Positions 25,125 through 37,200 of a DNA stretch of 64,000 nucleotides are shown here, one piece after another. The position numbers and the translations under genes are program-made. The stretch is from Lotus japonicus (lineage: Eukaryota > Streptophyta > Magnoliopsida > Fabales > Fabaceae), in the NCBI RefSeq assembly GCF_012489685.1, contig NC_080041.1, positions 23,251,802-23,315,801 on the forward strand. Reading direction: 5' to 3'. The number at the start of each line of letters is the position of its first letter. The stretch's first letter is position 1. The notes beneath the pieces were generated by a model that saw only the letters and a program-made list of their open reading frames with translations, did not search any database and was not told the DNA's origin.

Positions 25125-27776
25125 ATGGCTTCAAACCCTAACTCCCCTAACCACACCTCTTCCTCTTCTGAGAATGACCCCGACTCTACCGCAGCCGGCG
25201 GCCTCCGTCTAGAGGTCCCGGAGATTCCCCAGTACCGATCGAGAACCTTTGCAACCCTGCCCCTTCCAGTTCAGATAGCACCCTCCCACGAAGCGATAGA
25301 CCAACCCTCCGTTTTCCAGGATAGGAAACTTATCGTGGAATTCGTGAGTAACCTTGGTGGTTTGTCTGATGATGATGAAATAAACGACAAACTCAGGATT
25401 TGCCCCTGCAGTGCTGAGGACCGCCCCTGGCTTCATAGGGTCGACGGCGATGTGAAGAGATCCCATTTTTTCTTTGTATATGAATATATGTTTGGCGAGC
25501 TTGGAGTCAGGCTTCCTTTTTCGCCCTTCGTTCAAACCGTTCTCCGCGATATCAATGCGGCTCCTTGCCAACTCCATCCCAACGCCTGGGCCTTCATCCG
25601 GTGCTTCGAGATCTTGTGCGCCGCTGTTGGCACCGCCCCATCTCCCACCAGCTTCTTCTACCTTTATGATGTTGACCCCAAGTCCATCAAAAATAAAGGA
25701 TGGATCTCTTTGAAGGCCCGAGCCGGCCGTAAATGCCTGAACCCTCACAAGAGTAACGCGAAGTCCTCCTTCGCCCGAAGATATTTCCGCGTGGCGGTTC
25801 ACCCCGCCTATCCTGAGGCTTTCACCCTTAGGGACGGGACCGCCCTTTTTCCCCTTTACTGGACGGAGAAGCCCAATGGGATCACCGACCCTTCAGAAGA
25901 ATCGTTGTCTGTCAACGACAAAGCCTTTTTGAATCTCCTCGCCCCGCTTCCTATTCTTGACTGCGCAACAGTCCTTGAGGGCGCTCGCCTCTCAAGGACA
26001 CCCAAATACTTAGGTCATTTATAGTTTATTTCTATCATCGCCATTTCTCTTTCGTTATTTCATCATCATTTCCTTTCTCACCCCTTATGTTGCTACTAAC
26101 CCTTCTTTTTTTTATTTATTTATTGTTGCAGAAGATATGAACCTCACCAACGCCGAGCTCTTGAAAGCCCGTGAGAGGAAAATGGCCCGTTTTTCCCCGA
26201 AGTTCAACACTGAGGGCGACGGGAAAAAGCGGGGCGGTGCTGAAAACCAAGCCGAGGGCGCTCAGGCCCCCAAGAGGAGGAGATTAGTCAAAGGCTCCTC
26301 CGCCGGCTCCTCCAACCCCGACGCTCAACCCACCGCCGCCGCTGTGACCAAAGGCAAGAAAGCTGCCGCCACTGCTGCCATTGCAAGCTCCAAGTCTCCG
26401 ACTGGCGGGACGAGCCAACTCCCTGCCGCCGAAGCTTCCGCCGCTGCGGCCACTGAGCCTGTCACTGTCACAGCCCCCGATTCTGCTGCCGCTGGTACAG
26501 CCACCGCTGCCGCCTCCAAGTCTGCCACTATAGGCGCCACTACCACAAACGCTGACCAGTCGTCAACTGCTGGCATAAACGCCGCCACATGCTCCAACGC
26601 TTCCGCCGGGGAGAAAGAAAGAGAAACAGAAAAAGAAAACCCAAAGTCTCCCCCGCGCCAAGTCACACCTCCTAGCCTGCCTCCCACGAACGATGATCGT
26701 TCCATGTCTCCCCCGCCTCGCCAAGAAGAAAGACCCTCTCTCGATGCCGCCACTACTTCCGAGGCAGCCCAGATTGAGCAAGCCCCTGGTAACAGAGGTG
26801 GTTCTTCTAGCCACTTCAGCATGCTACCCAAAGCCATTGAGCCCTCAGAGTTCTTGCTCACTGGCCTCAACCGTGACGTCATAGAAAAAGAAGTGTTGAG
26901 CCAAGGCATTAACGAGATCAAGGAGGAAACCCTTGCCTGTCTTCTACGCGCTGGGTGCATTTTCGCCCACGCGTTTGACAACTTTAACTCCGCAGCTGCT
27001 GAAGCTGAACGGTTGAAGGCTGAGAGTGCTCAGCACCAAGAAGCCGCTGCTGCTTGGGAAAAACGCTTCGACAAACTGGTGGCGCAGGCGGGAAAGGAAA
27101 AAGTTCACGCTGACAAGTTGATTGGCGCGGCGGGAAACAGGATCGACGAGCTGGAAGACCATCTGAAGCTGATGAAGGAGGAGGCGGACAACCTTGACGC
27201 AAGCCTCCAAGCTTGTAAAAAAGAAAAAGATCAAGTAGAGAAGGACTTGGCCGCCAAAGGCGAGGCGCTGCCAAGGAGTCAGAGCTTGAAACATTGGGCG
27301 CTGAACTGGAGTTAGCAAAGAAGGCGCTGGCGGAGCAGGAAAAAAAGTCTGCTGAGTCTTTGGCTTTGGTGAAGGCAGATCTGGAGGCGATGCGGGCTAC
27401 TTCTGAAGAAATCAAGAAGGCGAACAAGGCTCATGGGGCAACCCTCGCCGCGAAAGATGCTGAGATTACTTCCCATCTTGCGAGGATCAAAGAGCTAGAG
27501 GGCGAGCTATCAGTGGAGAAAGCTAAGGCCATTGAGGCGAGGGAACAAGCCGCCGACATTGCCTATGACAATCGCGAGCGGGGCTTCTATCTCGCCAAGG
27601 ACCAGGCTCAACACTTGTTCCCGAATCTTGATTTTAGCGCCATGGGAATAATGAAGGAAATCACCGCTGAAGGACTAGTTGGTCCTGATGATCCTCCTTT
27701 GATTGATCAACACCTCTGGACCGCAACTGAAGAGGAGGAAGAAGAGACAAGAGAAGAAGAAGGGAATAATGAATAA
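25125..27776 (+). pseudogene. Opposite-strand spliced gene of the gypsy element
   Basis: Exon 1 runs from ATG 25,125 to 26,013, the intron is 26,014-26,131 (GT...TTGTTGCAG) and exon 2 starts at 26,132; splicing joins the frames across the exon-1 stop. The N-terminal half (about residues 60-290) resembles the plant putative gypsy-type transposon domain (Pfam Transposase_28). Then come an Ala/Ser/Thr/Pro-rich linker (about 320-520) and a long C-terminal coiled coil. One base is missing near 27,268-27,275, where the frame moves from LAAKGEA into GAELELAKKALAEQEKK; the second frame ends at TAA 27,776. It is convergent with pol. Some Tat elements such as Grande carry an opposite-strand gene in this place. 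Its function is unknown; despite the domain name there is no evidence of transposase activity. Confidence 0.7.
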
Positions 27777-28765
27777 TGTTACTTTAATTTTTACCTGGCC
27801 GTTACTGCCCTCTGTAATGCACTTTTTCTATCATTTCCATGTGTAAATAACCTTTTCGCCATTGCTTTTATATCGCCTTTAAATATTTTGTAAATTTTGT
27901 TGAATGATTGCTTTCGCCGTAAATCTTTTTGTCGCCCTTTCGCAAATCGCCGCATTCTTATTGTTAAAAAATTTAAGAATGAATTTCATAGCTAAACGTC
28001 CCGACGCACCGGAGTAATAAAATACTCAATCCTCTTGAGTGACCAAGCACTCGCCTTCCACCTTATTCATTCACCGTCCTTATATCCTGCTCTATTTTTC
28101 ACGCGTCATGTGATTGAATTATACCTAACGATTTCGTGCATTAATTTTAACCAGGGCTCATTGCTTGACATTTCACCGTCAAGACTTTAAACATTTTCCA
28201 TAAAGGAATAAATGGCCTCCATTCTTGAGGACTTCGCCCGGGGCTTTGCCCGCTCGGGGCTTACAATGCTTGGGTCCCAATGGCCATTTGGGGGTCCCAA
28301 GACTTTTGCCTAGTTAACGACGCTCGTCGTATTCTGGCGAGACTTACCCAGCACATCGTTTACGGGACCGGCGATCACATCAGATTTTCCGGGGGGAGAT
28401 TCCCAGGAGTCAAAGGCCATTTGCGGAATCGCCGCCACCTTCAGGGTTCCAGCAAGCCCCTTTGGGGATCAAGCTTGTCCCACCTAGTGATCGCCGTAAT
28501 TCTTTACATCGATCGGCAATTCCGATCGTCGGGGAATCCCTGGAATCTTTAGACATGAATTTCATGAATTTTCGTTTTATTGATGGAGTGCCTCGTTAAA
28601 AAACTCCTTTCGGAGAAAAAGAGCACGCTTTTATTATGGCGATACATTGGAGAGTTTGTAGACATTTTTTAGAGAAATTAAAGACATCTAACTTTGGAGA
28701 ATTCATCTTGCTCATCAGAGGTTCTTCCTTGGAGCTTTCCACCTTTCCAGCTTTCTCGTCCACGA
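27777..28765. other. Spacer between convergent gypsy genes
   Basis: No ORF of interest. It holds the 3' ends of the opposite-strand gene (plus) and pol (minus), so terminators for both should lie here; poly(A)-signal-like AATAAA variants occur near 28,016 and 28,206. Confidence 0.4.
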
Positions 28766-29950
28766 TCAACTGTAATAATAGCGCAGGCTCAAACCGTTGA
28801 ATGACCTGGGTAGTCGCCTTCCATCAAGCTCTTCCAGGTGATAGGCCCCTGTACCAAAAACTTTGACAATGTGGTAGGGACCTTCCCAGTTCGGAGTCAA
28901 CTTGTTTCCTGGGGCTCCTGATCGCCACTTGAGAACCAGATCGCCAACTTGCATATCCCGGACGCGAACCCTGCTGTTGTACTTGGCGGCCACGCGCTGC
29001 TTCATCGCCGTTTCTCGAATGTGCGCCTCGTCACGCGTTTCGGACAAAAGATCTAACTCCATCGCCATATTGGCTTGATTCTCGCCTTCGAAATCCGGCT
29101 GAGTCCGCCATGTGAAATTGTCAATCTCCACCGGCAACATAGCATCTACCCCATATGTCATTCTAAAGGGAGTTTCTCTTGTAGTAGATTGCTCAGTGGT
29201 GTTGTACGACCATAGTACCACTGGGAGTTCATCCAGCCAGGCTCCCTTAGCTTCCTCAAGCCGTCGCCTTAATCCATGCAGAATCACCCTGTTTGCAGAT
29301 TCTACTTGTCCGTTCATTTGCGGATGCTCCACAAAGGCGAACCTCATCTGTATGCCCATTTCCTTGCAAAATTCCCTTGTCTGGTTGCTTGAAAACTGGG
29401 TCCCGTTGTCGGATACGATCGCCCTTGGGATCCCAAACCTGCAAACAATGCGTTTCCAGTAAAAGTTAACTATTTTTGCGGAGGTTATTTTGGCTAGGGG
29501 TTCAGCTGCAATCCATTTAGTAAAGTAGTCCACCTGCACTAATATAAACTTCATCTGCGACCTGGCGGTCGGAAACGGTCCTACCAAATCCACACCCCAC
29601 ATGGCGAAAGGCCATGGGGCGCTCATTGTTACCAGTTCCTTTGGCGGTGCCTTGGACAAATCCGCGAACACTTGACATTGTTTACACCGCTTCACAAAGT
29701 CCATACAATCCTTTCTGAGGGTGGGCCAGTAGAACCCCGCCCTTAAAACCTTGCAGGCCAAAGACCTTCCCCCGATGTTGCTTGCACACACCCCTTCATG
29801 TACCTCAGACATTATCGCCTCATATTTCTCTGGCGACACACACTTTAACAGTGGCGTCGAAAAACCACGGCGATACAAGTGCCCGTCAATGAGAGTATAA
29901 TGGCTCGCCTCTCGCCGTTGCTCCTTCGTGCACTACTCCACCTCCGCCGG
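28766..29950 (-). pseudogene. Gypsy integrase region
   Basis: Encodes the zinc-binding N-terminal domain (His pair before the CKQCQVF motif), then the catalytic core with Asp in GVDLVGPF, Asp in SDNGTQFSS and Glu in GQVESANRV. A C-terminal region follows with a GDLVLK motif and the GPYHIVKV-type segment. It would insert cDNA into the genome. The frame carries an in-frame TAG (29,933-29,935) in the linker before the zinc domain. It is also out of frame with the upstream RNase H (shift near 29,945-29,955). The open part runs from the Met at 29,878 to the stop at 28,766 (370 codons). Confidence 0.85.
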
Positions 29951-31638
29951 GTCCCGCCAAGATAGATAATATGGGTCCCATCCACGTCGCCCCTCTGTTC
30001 ACACATGCTATGAGCTCGCCTTCAATGCTGGGGCACGCTAGCGTTTCCTGATTCACACTTTTGTTGTTGCCGGGTTTCCGAGTGCTCGCCAATTTGGCCA
30101 ACGCGTCCGCTCGCTGATTTTTTGCTCGAGGAACATACTCTACCACAACTTCTCGAAAAAGTGTCATCAAATATCGCACTCGCTCAAGGTATTTGATCAT
30201 ATTGGGATCCTTGACCTGGAAAATTCCCTTCACTTGACTCTCCACCAACTGCGAGTCCGTTCTTATCAACAACCTCCCGATTTTTACTTCAAGTGCCAAC
30301 TTCAATCCGGCGATGAGAGCTTCATATTTTGCCTGGTTGTTTGTTGCCTTGAACTCAAATTTCAGGGATTGCTCCAATACTAAATCTCCCGGTCCTTCCA
30401 ACGTTATTCCTGCGCCACTGCCACTGCTATTGGAGGATCCATCTACAAAGAGAGTCCACCGGGTGTCCACTCTTTCAACCAGGTCTGGGGTCAACTCCAC
30501 CACAAAATCAGCCAGTGACTGTGCGCCAACTGTGCCTCGCTTATCATATTGTAACCCATATTCAGATAATTCAACCGACCAGGCGAGCAATCTACCTGAC
30601 AAACCCGACTTTTGTAACACCTGTCTCAGAGGCAAATCCGTCCGCACCTTCACTGGAAAGCTCTGAAAATAAGGTCTCAACCGCCGGGCGGTGACAAGGA
30701 CCGCCAGTGCCGCCTTCTCAATTTTCTGGTATCTGATCTCTGCGCCCTGGAGTGTGTGGCTAACAAAATAAACAATTCGCTGCTCGCAATCTATTTCCTG
30801 CAGTATTACAGAACTCAGAGCACTATTACTCACAGCAAAATACAAGTGCAGCGGGTGTCCCTGCATTGGTTTTGACAAGATTGGCGGTGATGACAGGAGT
30901 TCCTTGAGGCGACCAAAAGCTTCTTCACACTCCGCCGTCCACTCAAACGCGGCATTTTTCCGAAGACACTTGAAAAAAGGAGAGGATCTATCACCAGACT
31001 TAGGAAGAAATCGAGATAAAGCTGCTATTCGCCCTGTTAAACGTTGAACCTCTTTCACATTAGAGGGGCTTTTCATTTGCTGAATCGCCTTGCATTTATC
31101 TAGGTTTATCTCTATTCCTCTGGACGTGATCATGAAGCCTAAAAACTTGCCGCCTTGAATACCAAAAGAACATTTCTCCGGGTTAAGGCGAATATTGTGC
31201 TTCCTTATCTCGCCAAATGCTTCTTCCAGATCTTGGTGATGGTCCAAACCACGCGCAGATTTGACGATCATATCATCAACATAAACTTCCATATTTCTCC
31301 CAACCTGCCCAGCAAAAACCCTATCCATTAATCTTTGGTAGGTCGCCCCAGCATTCTTTAATCCAAACGGCATGGTACGATAGCAATAGTTGACTCTGGC
31401 GGTCATGAAAGCTGTTTTGTCCTCATCTGCCGGGTGCATGCGGATTTGATGATAACCAGAGTAAGCATCCATCAAGCTAAGCAGTTCGTTGCCTGAAGCA
31501 CCATCAACGAGGCTATCAATGCTGGGAAGAGGATAAGAATCCTTTGGGCATGCCTTGTTTAAGTCTGTGTAATCCACGCACATTCGCCATTTTCCATTCG
31601 CCTTCTTCACCATCACGACGTTCGCCAACCACGTCGGA
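29950..31638 (-). pseudogene. Gypsy RT (most) and RNase H
   Basis: Starts inside RT exactly at the copia insertion point (TWLANVVMVKK). RT motifs follow: CVDYTDLNKACPKD, DAYSGYHQI, MPFGLKNAGATYQ and the catalytic YVDDM. The thumb and connection lead to a Tat-style RNase H (FVDGSSN, then ATNNQAKYEALIAGL, then TDSQLV and NQRADALAKLAS). RT and RNase H make and process cDNA from the element RNA. This part is open without stops until the frame shift near 29,950; the main break is the copia element separating it from its first motifs at 47,384-48,166. Confidence 0.9.
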
Positions 31639-32864
31639 TGAAGGTATGAAAAACGGTAGAAAGGGGGGGGTTTGAATAACGTTTTCAGTACAAAAACTAC
31701 CACCTTAAAGATCTTAACAAATCTTTTCGAGAACTAAGTGCAAAAGATAGAGATAGAAAAGCACACAAGGATTTTATCCTGGTTCACTTGATAAATCACT
31801 CAAGCTACTCCAGTCCACCCGTTAAGGTGATTTCTTCCTTCTTAGAATGAAGGCAATCCACTAATCAGGTAAGAGTTACAACTGCACTTGAAACCTACAA
31901 GTGACTAACAATTACACTGACTTAGCTCACACTAAGATTCACTCTCTTAGTCTTCTCTAGGATCCGATCAACCTTGATCTCCTAAAGGAAAATCAAACAA
32001 CTGTTTGAGGTTGGTGTTTACAAGGGTTTGCTTCTGAATAAGCTGAGTGTAAACTAAAATAAATTACAAGATGAAAGAAAGCTTAGAATATGTCTTGCGC
32101 GTGTGTATTGCTTCTTGTATATGTTTTTCTTCTTCTTATTGTAGCCGCTTCTTTCAATCTTCAGCCTCTATATATACTCCAAGGATTAGGGTTGAGCGTT
32201 GCATGGAAATGCTACCGTTGGAGGGCAGTTCTGGAAAATCCAGCTTCTGCTGTGGCTGAGAACGTTAGGTAGGTCGTCAGGAAGGTACACTTGCTTTTGT
32301 ACTTGGATAGCGACTTGACCTTTTAACCTAGGAGACTTCTGATCAGAGGAATGCTTCGTATTGGAACTTGTGAAGCAGGTTGATCAGAGTCAGAGGGAAA
32401 GCACAGATCCTCTGACCATTGTATCTTCTGATTCTGAACTCAGAGGGAAGAACATGGCCTTCAGAGTTTCTTGCTTCTGGACTTCAGAGTTTCCACTATT
32501 CAGCTTCTGGATCTTCAGAGTCTTCTACACCATCGGAACATCTGAACCTTCAGTGTTTCTTGGTTGTCAGAACTTCTGGATCATCAGAGCTTCTAGCGAC
32601 TGAGTCCTCATCAGAGTTTGTATAGCTTCAGATCTTCTGAAGCTTTTCCACTGTTCATACTGAACATGGTGAATGCGAAAGCGTTGCTTGGGTTACCCTT
32701 TATACACAGTGCTTCTGATTTGTGTGAAATTGAGTCAGGGTCAGAGCCTGTAAATAGCACACTCAGAAAAACACGTTAGAGTACCACAATTGTTCATATC
32801 AAAAGGTTAACTTGTAATCATCAAAACATAGAGTTGTACTACTAGATCAAAACTTGATCTTACA
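31639..32864 (-). repeat. Copia 3' LTR
   Basis: 1,226 bp, TG...CA. TATA box TATATATA at 32,169-32,176 (minus strand). The U3 side (32,340-32,650) is packed with short TCAGAG/CTCTGA-type motifs. The small open frames within it are not genes. Confidence 0.95.
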
Positions 32865-32865
32865 A

Positions 32866-32878
32866 TCTCCCCCTTTTT
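32866..32878 (-). other. Copia polypurine tract
   Basis: AAAAAGGGGGAGA on the minus strand, immediately before the 3' LTR; it primes second-strand DNA synthesis. Confidence 0.85.
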
Positions 32879-33608
32879 GATGATGACAAAACTAAGATTT
32901 TTGATGAACAATTCTTAAACATTAAACTGAATTCACTCAGAGTTTAGAGATATAGAATAAGACTTATCCTGATGTGAATAGTTTATCTTGCTCATTCTGA
33001 ATTCAAGTCACTGCTTGATTCTGAGCTTAGCTCCCCCTGAATCTAATACTTGATGAAAACGTTAGTAAAGTCTAGATTCTGAGCTAAATCATATAAGAGT
33101 TCAGAGTGAAAAGCTTATGACATAGATGAAAAACGAATAATCAGAGCGCATAAGTGATCAGAGTCATGGACAAGGTATCAGAGTCTTGGGTATCAGAGTC
33201 AACTTAGAATCACTTCAGAAGAAGTGAAATGTATTCCTTGTATTTGCCCAGTGACACATCTATGGTCATGAAGGTGGAACTCTTAAAATCTCCAAAAGAA
33301 AAATAAGTCACACTAACACATCTTACACATCAAAAACTGGGTTTTACTCCCCCTTTTTGTCATAAGCAAAAAGCTTGGGGTGTGAAAAACTTAGCTTGAA
33401 GTACAAGGTACTTCCCCCTTAGAGAAGGTCTAAGTTGAAAGAAAATGAAGACGATGTAAGAATCAGAGTGAGGCGATAATAAATAGAAGAGTTAATGCAA
33501 GGGATGAACGTTTACCACCGGTCAAGTGAGGAAATAGAAGGGTCAGTTACCAAGTACTTAACCTCGAGAAACTGTAAGAGCATTAACTTTCAGAGAGAAA
33601 GTGAAGCC
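32879..33608. other. Copia 3' non-coding region
   Basis: No gene. Rich in TCAGAG-like motifs similar to the LTR U3. The right end is the upstream region of the small opposite-strand gene. Confidence 0.5.
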
Positions 33609-33616
33609 TATAAAAA
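33609..33616 (+). promoter_or_regulatory. TATA box of the copia opposite-strand gene
   Basis: TATAAAAA in the context GCCTATAAAAACG, 58 bp upstream of the ATG at 33,667, allowing a short leader. The context nearly matches that of the opposite-strand gene in the gypsy element (24,906). Confidence 0.55.
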
Positions 33617-33666
33617 CGTTGGAGAGAAAGGTAAGCTTCACACTTCGAATAATATTCAGAAAAAAA

Positions 33667-34059
33667 ATGGCATCATACAGAATGGCATTAGAAGAGCTCA
33701 GAAGGAAGGCGTTTGAGGAAGATATGTTCCTCAATATTAGGCATCCCGATGGTACAAAGACCATACAAGAGCTGACGAAGACACTGCTTGAAGAAGATCT
33801 TGGTCCAGAGATGGAGAAAGATCTGAAGGAGTTCCTCTGCTTCGTGGAAGAGATTCAGGAGCTTTGCCAGCGGGAGCTGAATCTGCTGGAAGAGAAAGAG
33901 ACTGTGGAAAAGAGACTTAAGACGACAGAAGATAGTCTAGAAAAAGATGATCTGAGCATCAAACTTGGCAACATAGAGTATGCATTGGATCGTCTGGAGA
34001 AGGAAAGAGTGGAGCAGCGCCAAGAATGCAGAAGAATGAGGAAGGATCCTCCATTCTAG
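33667..34059 (+). CDS. Small opposite-strand coiled-coil protein of copia element
   Basis: 130 codons from ATG 33,667 (context AAAAAAATGGC) to TAG 34,057-34,059. The product is highly charged and helical: N-terminal MASYRMALEELRRKAFEED, a central segment with FLNIRHPDGTKTIQELTK, then heptad-like Glu/Lys/Leu repeats and a C-terminal RRMRKDPPF. No signal peptide, membrane segment or catalytic motif is visible. It lies between ORF2 and the 3' LTR on the strand opposite to gag-pol, tail to tail with ORF2, with its own TATA box. I do not recognise a named family. The intact frame in a very young element and the protein-like composition suggest it is real. It could be a captured host gene or an accessory protein acting on Gag or on silencing; that is speculation. 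Confidence 0.6.
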   Translation: MASYRMALEELRRKAFEEDMFLNIRHPDGTKTIQELTKTLLEEDLGPEMEKDLKEFLCFVEEIQELCQRELNLLEEKETVEKRLKTTEDSLEKDDLSIKLGNIEYALDRLEKERVEQRQECRRMRKDPPF

Positions 34060-34272
34060 ATATAGGGAATAATGTATGATGGAAAGAATTATGATGTAAA
34101 CATAGAACAATGATGAATAAAACAGGTTTTGCAAACATATGTGCCACAAATATATATAGATATATGCATATAGAATCACAAATGAACAAATTAAAGTAAG
34201 TAAATAAGCAGAGTTTAAATAAAACAACGTTAAATAAAAAGGAAAAGGAAGAAAAAGAAGAGATCCTAAAAA

Positions 34273-37200
34273 CTAAGATTTATCAGTACGGCGCAGAAGT
34301 TCCATCATCATGTGCTTCATCTCAATCAGCATGGATTCATGAGTGTCAAGACGTTGTTCCATGATGTCGAGTCTGGATGAGCTTGTCGGAGTAGAGCTGG
34401 AAGGAACGTTCTGAGCAGCTTGAGGTTCTGGAATGGAAGCAGAAGCAGCAGGAGTAAACAGAACTGGTGCAAGTCGCTCTGCCTCAGCCTCAGCTTCAAG
34501 ACGTTCGGCCTCAAGTCTGGCTTGTTCAGCCTGAGCTGCTTCTTGACGGGCAGCTTCTTCTTCTTGTTCTTTCTGTCTCTTGGCTTCTTCAATGGCTTCA
34601 AGAAGCTTGGTTCTCTGTTCGAGTTCATGAAGAGCCACCCTCCTAGCAAACCTTTGCTTTGCAGCCTCAATGCTCTGACTTCCCTCTGCATGCAGGAGCT
34701 GCAGCATAACGGGAAACTGAGCCACCAGCCAAGTGCTCAAATTGTTCCACTCATCAGCCACATTTTCAGCATTCTCACTGAGGTCAGTCTGACCGTGCAC
34801 ATTGCGGAGCCTCAAGGAGGCTTCATGATTGAAAATATTGATGCACTCAGAGAGAGATGTGGGTTGAAGGTGAGTATAGGGAATGATGGAGAGGTTGGGT
34901 GCAGGAGAGGCTGGGTGATTGCTGCTATGAGCTTCAGAGGCACCTTGTGGAGAACCAATGTTAATTATGGGAGCATTGGGTTCAGAGGTTCCACGGTGAG
35001 GGTCTGAAGTTTCAACCAGAGGGTGAGGTGATCTAACCGAGGATTGGTTAGATACTGATTGTTCAGGTTCAGGGTCTGGTTGAATTGGCTCTTGTTGGTC
35101 AGGGACAGGGTGAGCCTGTTGGACTAAGGGGTCTGCCTCTTGGATAGGATTGGCCAAGATAGGTTCATCTGGGTCAACTAGACGTTCAGGTCTAGGGCCA
35201 GGATATTGCCTAGGGCTTGGACAGGTAAGGTAATATTCTTCCAAGGCAGATACCTTCTCTTTCCTAACCTCCATGAATTTTCTAAGTGATTCAGAGGTAT
35301 TGGAGGGAGGAGAGTCAAAGACATTGATGGGGAAGGATACAGGTGTGAAGGCTGATGAAGAGTCTGTATCCGTGGTTCTGACAGCAGGACGTACTGATGC
35401 TCTGGGAGCAGAGTGATCAGACGTTCTGGGTTGTGGTTCTGTTGGTTTGGGTTCTGGTTGGTTGGGGATGATGGGTTCAGAAGTTAATGGGTCGTATGGA
35501 ATGGTAAGGAGAGAGGTTGGATCTTCTGACCTAGAGGGTTGGTTCTGAAGCAAATTCCAGAGTGGTGCTTCAGTAGGAGAAGGTTGAAAGAATGAAGATC
35601 TTGGGGAATGTGGTGGAGAGGTGGTTTGTGCGGCTGGCTGGGATTCATGAATAGGAGTGAGGGGATTTGAAGAGTGTTGGAGTAAGGCAGAAATTGGGAG
35701 TGCATCAAATAAATTCAAATCATCATCAGAGGTAAGTGCAGGCTTACTTGTATGTGCTGATGATCGAGTCACTCTGGCAGGAGGTTCAGTCCTTCTGACC
35801 TCTGCAGCAGCTGGTTCCACCCGAGTAGGCTTCACCACAATTCTGACTTTCTTCTGCTTCTTCTTTGGAGGACCATCCTCACTATCATCACCATCATCAT
35901 CATCAGGCTTGCTCTTCGCCGTCTTGACCAGAGGGACATCAGATTCCTCTGAGGATTCGTCCAGAACCATCTTCCTCTTGGTTTTCTTCTTGGGAGGAGA
36001 AGGAAACTCTGGAGCTGGTGGAAGTCTGCTGACGAAATCATCAAGGTCAATCTCGAATCCTTGAGCCCTGAGGTCTTCAACATAGCATCTGATGGCTTCA
36101 GGATGGTCTGCTTGAGTCCACAGAGGGTAGTCATTCAGAGGCATTCTTCTTCCTCTGATCTCAGAAGATGTGTCCTCATGAGCAGGAGCAATCTTCTTCT
36201 GGACCAAACCCATCTTCTTCAGAGAGTTGGCAGTGAAGACATCGCTAACAATTGTGCTCAAATCCTCTGTGCAACCAGCATTGATCAAATCTTGCACCAA
36301 GTTGCTTTCAATGAGAAAGTCTGAGATCAGCCTCCCAAAAGGGATATATTTGATGGCTGACTTGATGGAGGAGGTGGTGCGAGACTTCCGGATGCATTCC
36401 TTCAAATAGGAGAACAGGAAGTAGGGAAGGCAGATCTTCTCCTTGTCTTGAATGAAGAACAGCATCGCCTTCTGATTGAAGTTGATGTAGTCTGGAGAAC
36501 TGCCCTTTGGTCGTTGATTGATGCAGTTGAGCAGGATCTTGTGCCAGACCCTGAGTTTGGGTTGAAGGTCCATCACTTTGTAGCTCGTCTTGCCCGGTTT
36601 GAAGGTGGTGTACAGGGCCTTGTTGACGATGTCCTTGGTTCTGGGTTTCAGCTTCGATTCCGTCAGTGAGAACCGATACCCATGAGCAGTTTCTGCACCT
36701 AGCAGATTCACGAATGACTTCTCCGTGATGATGATCTTCCTACCCAGTATGTAAGAGACCACCTGAGTGTCATCACAATCAGCGTGCTTCCAGAATTCCT
36801 TTACCAGCTTCTCATACACCGGTCCTCGAAGTCGATTGAAGTAGTTTCCCCAACCTTGAGCTTGGACTTCAGGACGGAGATCAAACCCATTTGCAGCCAA
36901 GTTGTCGAGGTTGAATCTCCATTCTGCAAGGACTTGGAGTTCCTCAGGAGGAAATACACAGTGAACGGCACAGCCCCGTTCTGCAATAGGAACAATCTCC
37001 TCTTGAGCTTGAGCTTGTTCTTGTGCTGGGTTCTCAGAGCCCCGTTGACCCGTTGCCAACCCGACTACCATGTGAGGGAACTGAGGTGCATCTGCAGTAG
37101 ATCTTCTGGTTTGTCTCACCATTTTGAAGAGGTTGAAGGTTTGAGGTAGAAGATGAAGTTTGAAGGATGAAGAGAGATCGAGAGAGAAATCACGAAGGAG

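Noticed and set aside
32071..32625. Open frames of 60-80 codons in the copia LTRs (also 46,590-47,144 and 50,482-50,746)
   Set aside because: They lie within LTR regulatory sequence, overlap each other and lack protein-like composition.
33601..33666. N-terminal extension of the small copia opposite-strand protein from 33,601
   Set aside because: It would start at GTG and overlap the TATA box; ATG 33,667 has better context.
34420..35007. 195-codon plus-strand frame opposite ORF2
   Set aside because: Shadow of the strongly biased ORF2 sequence; no start context or domain.
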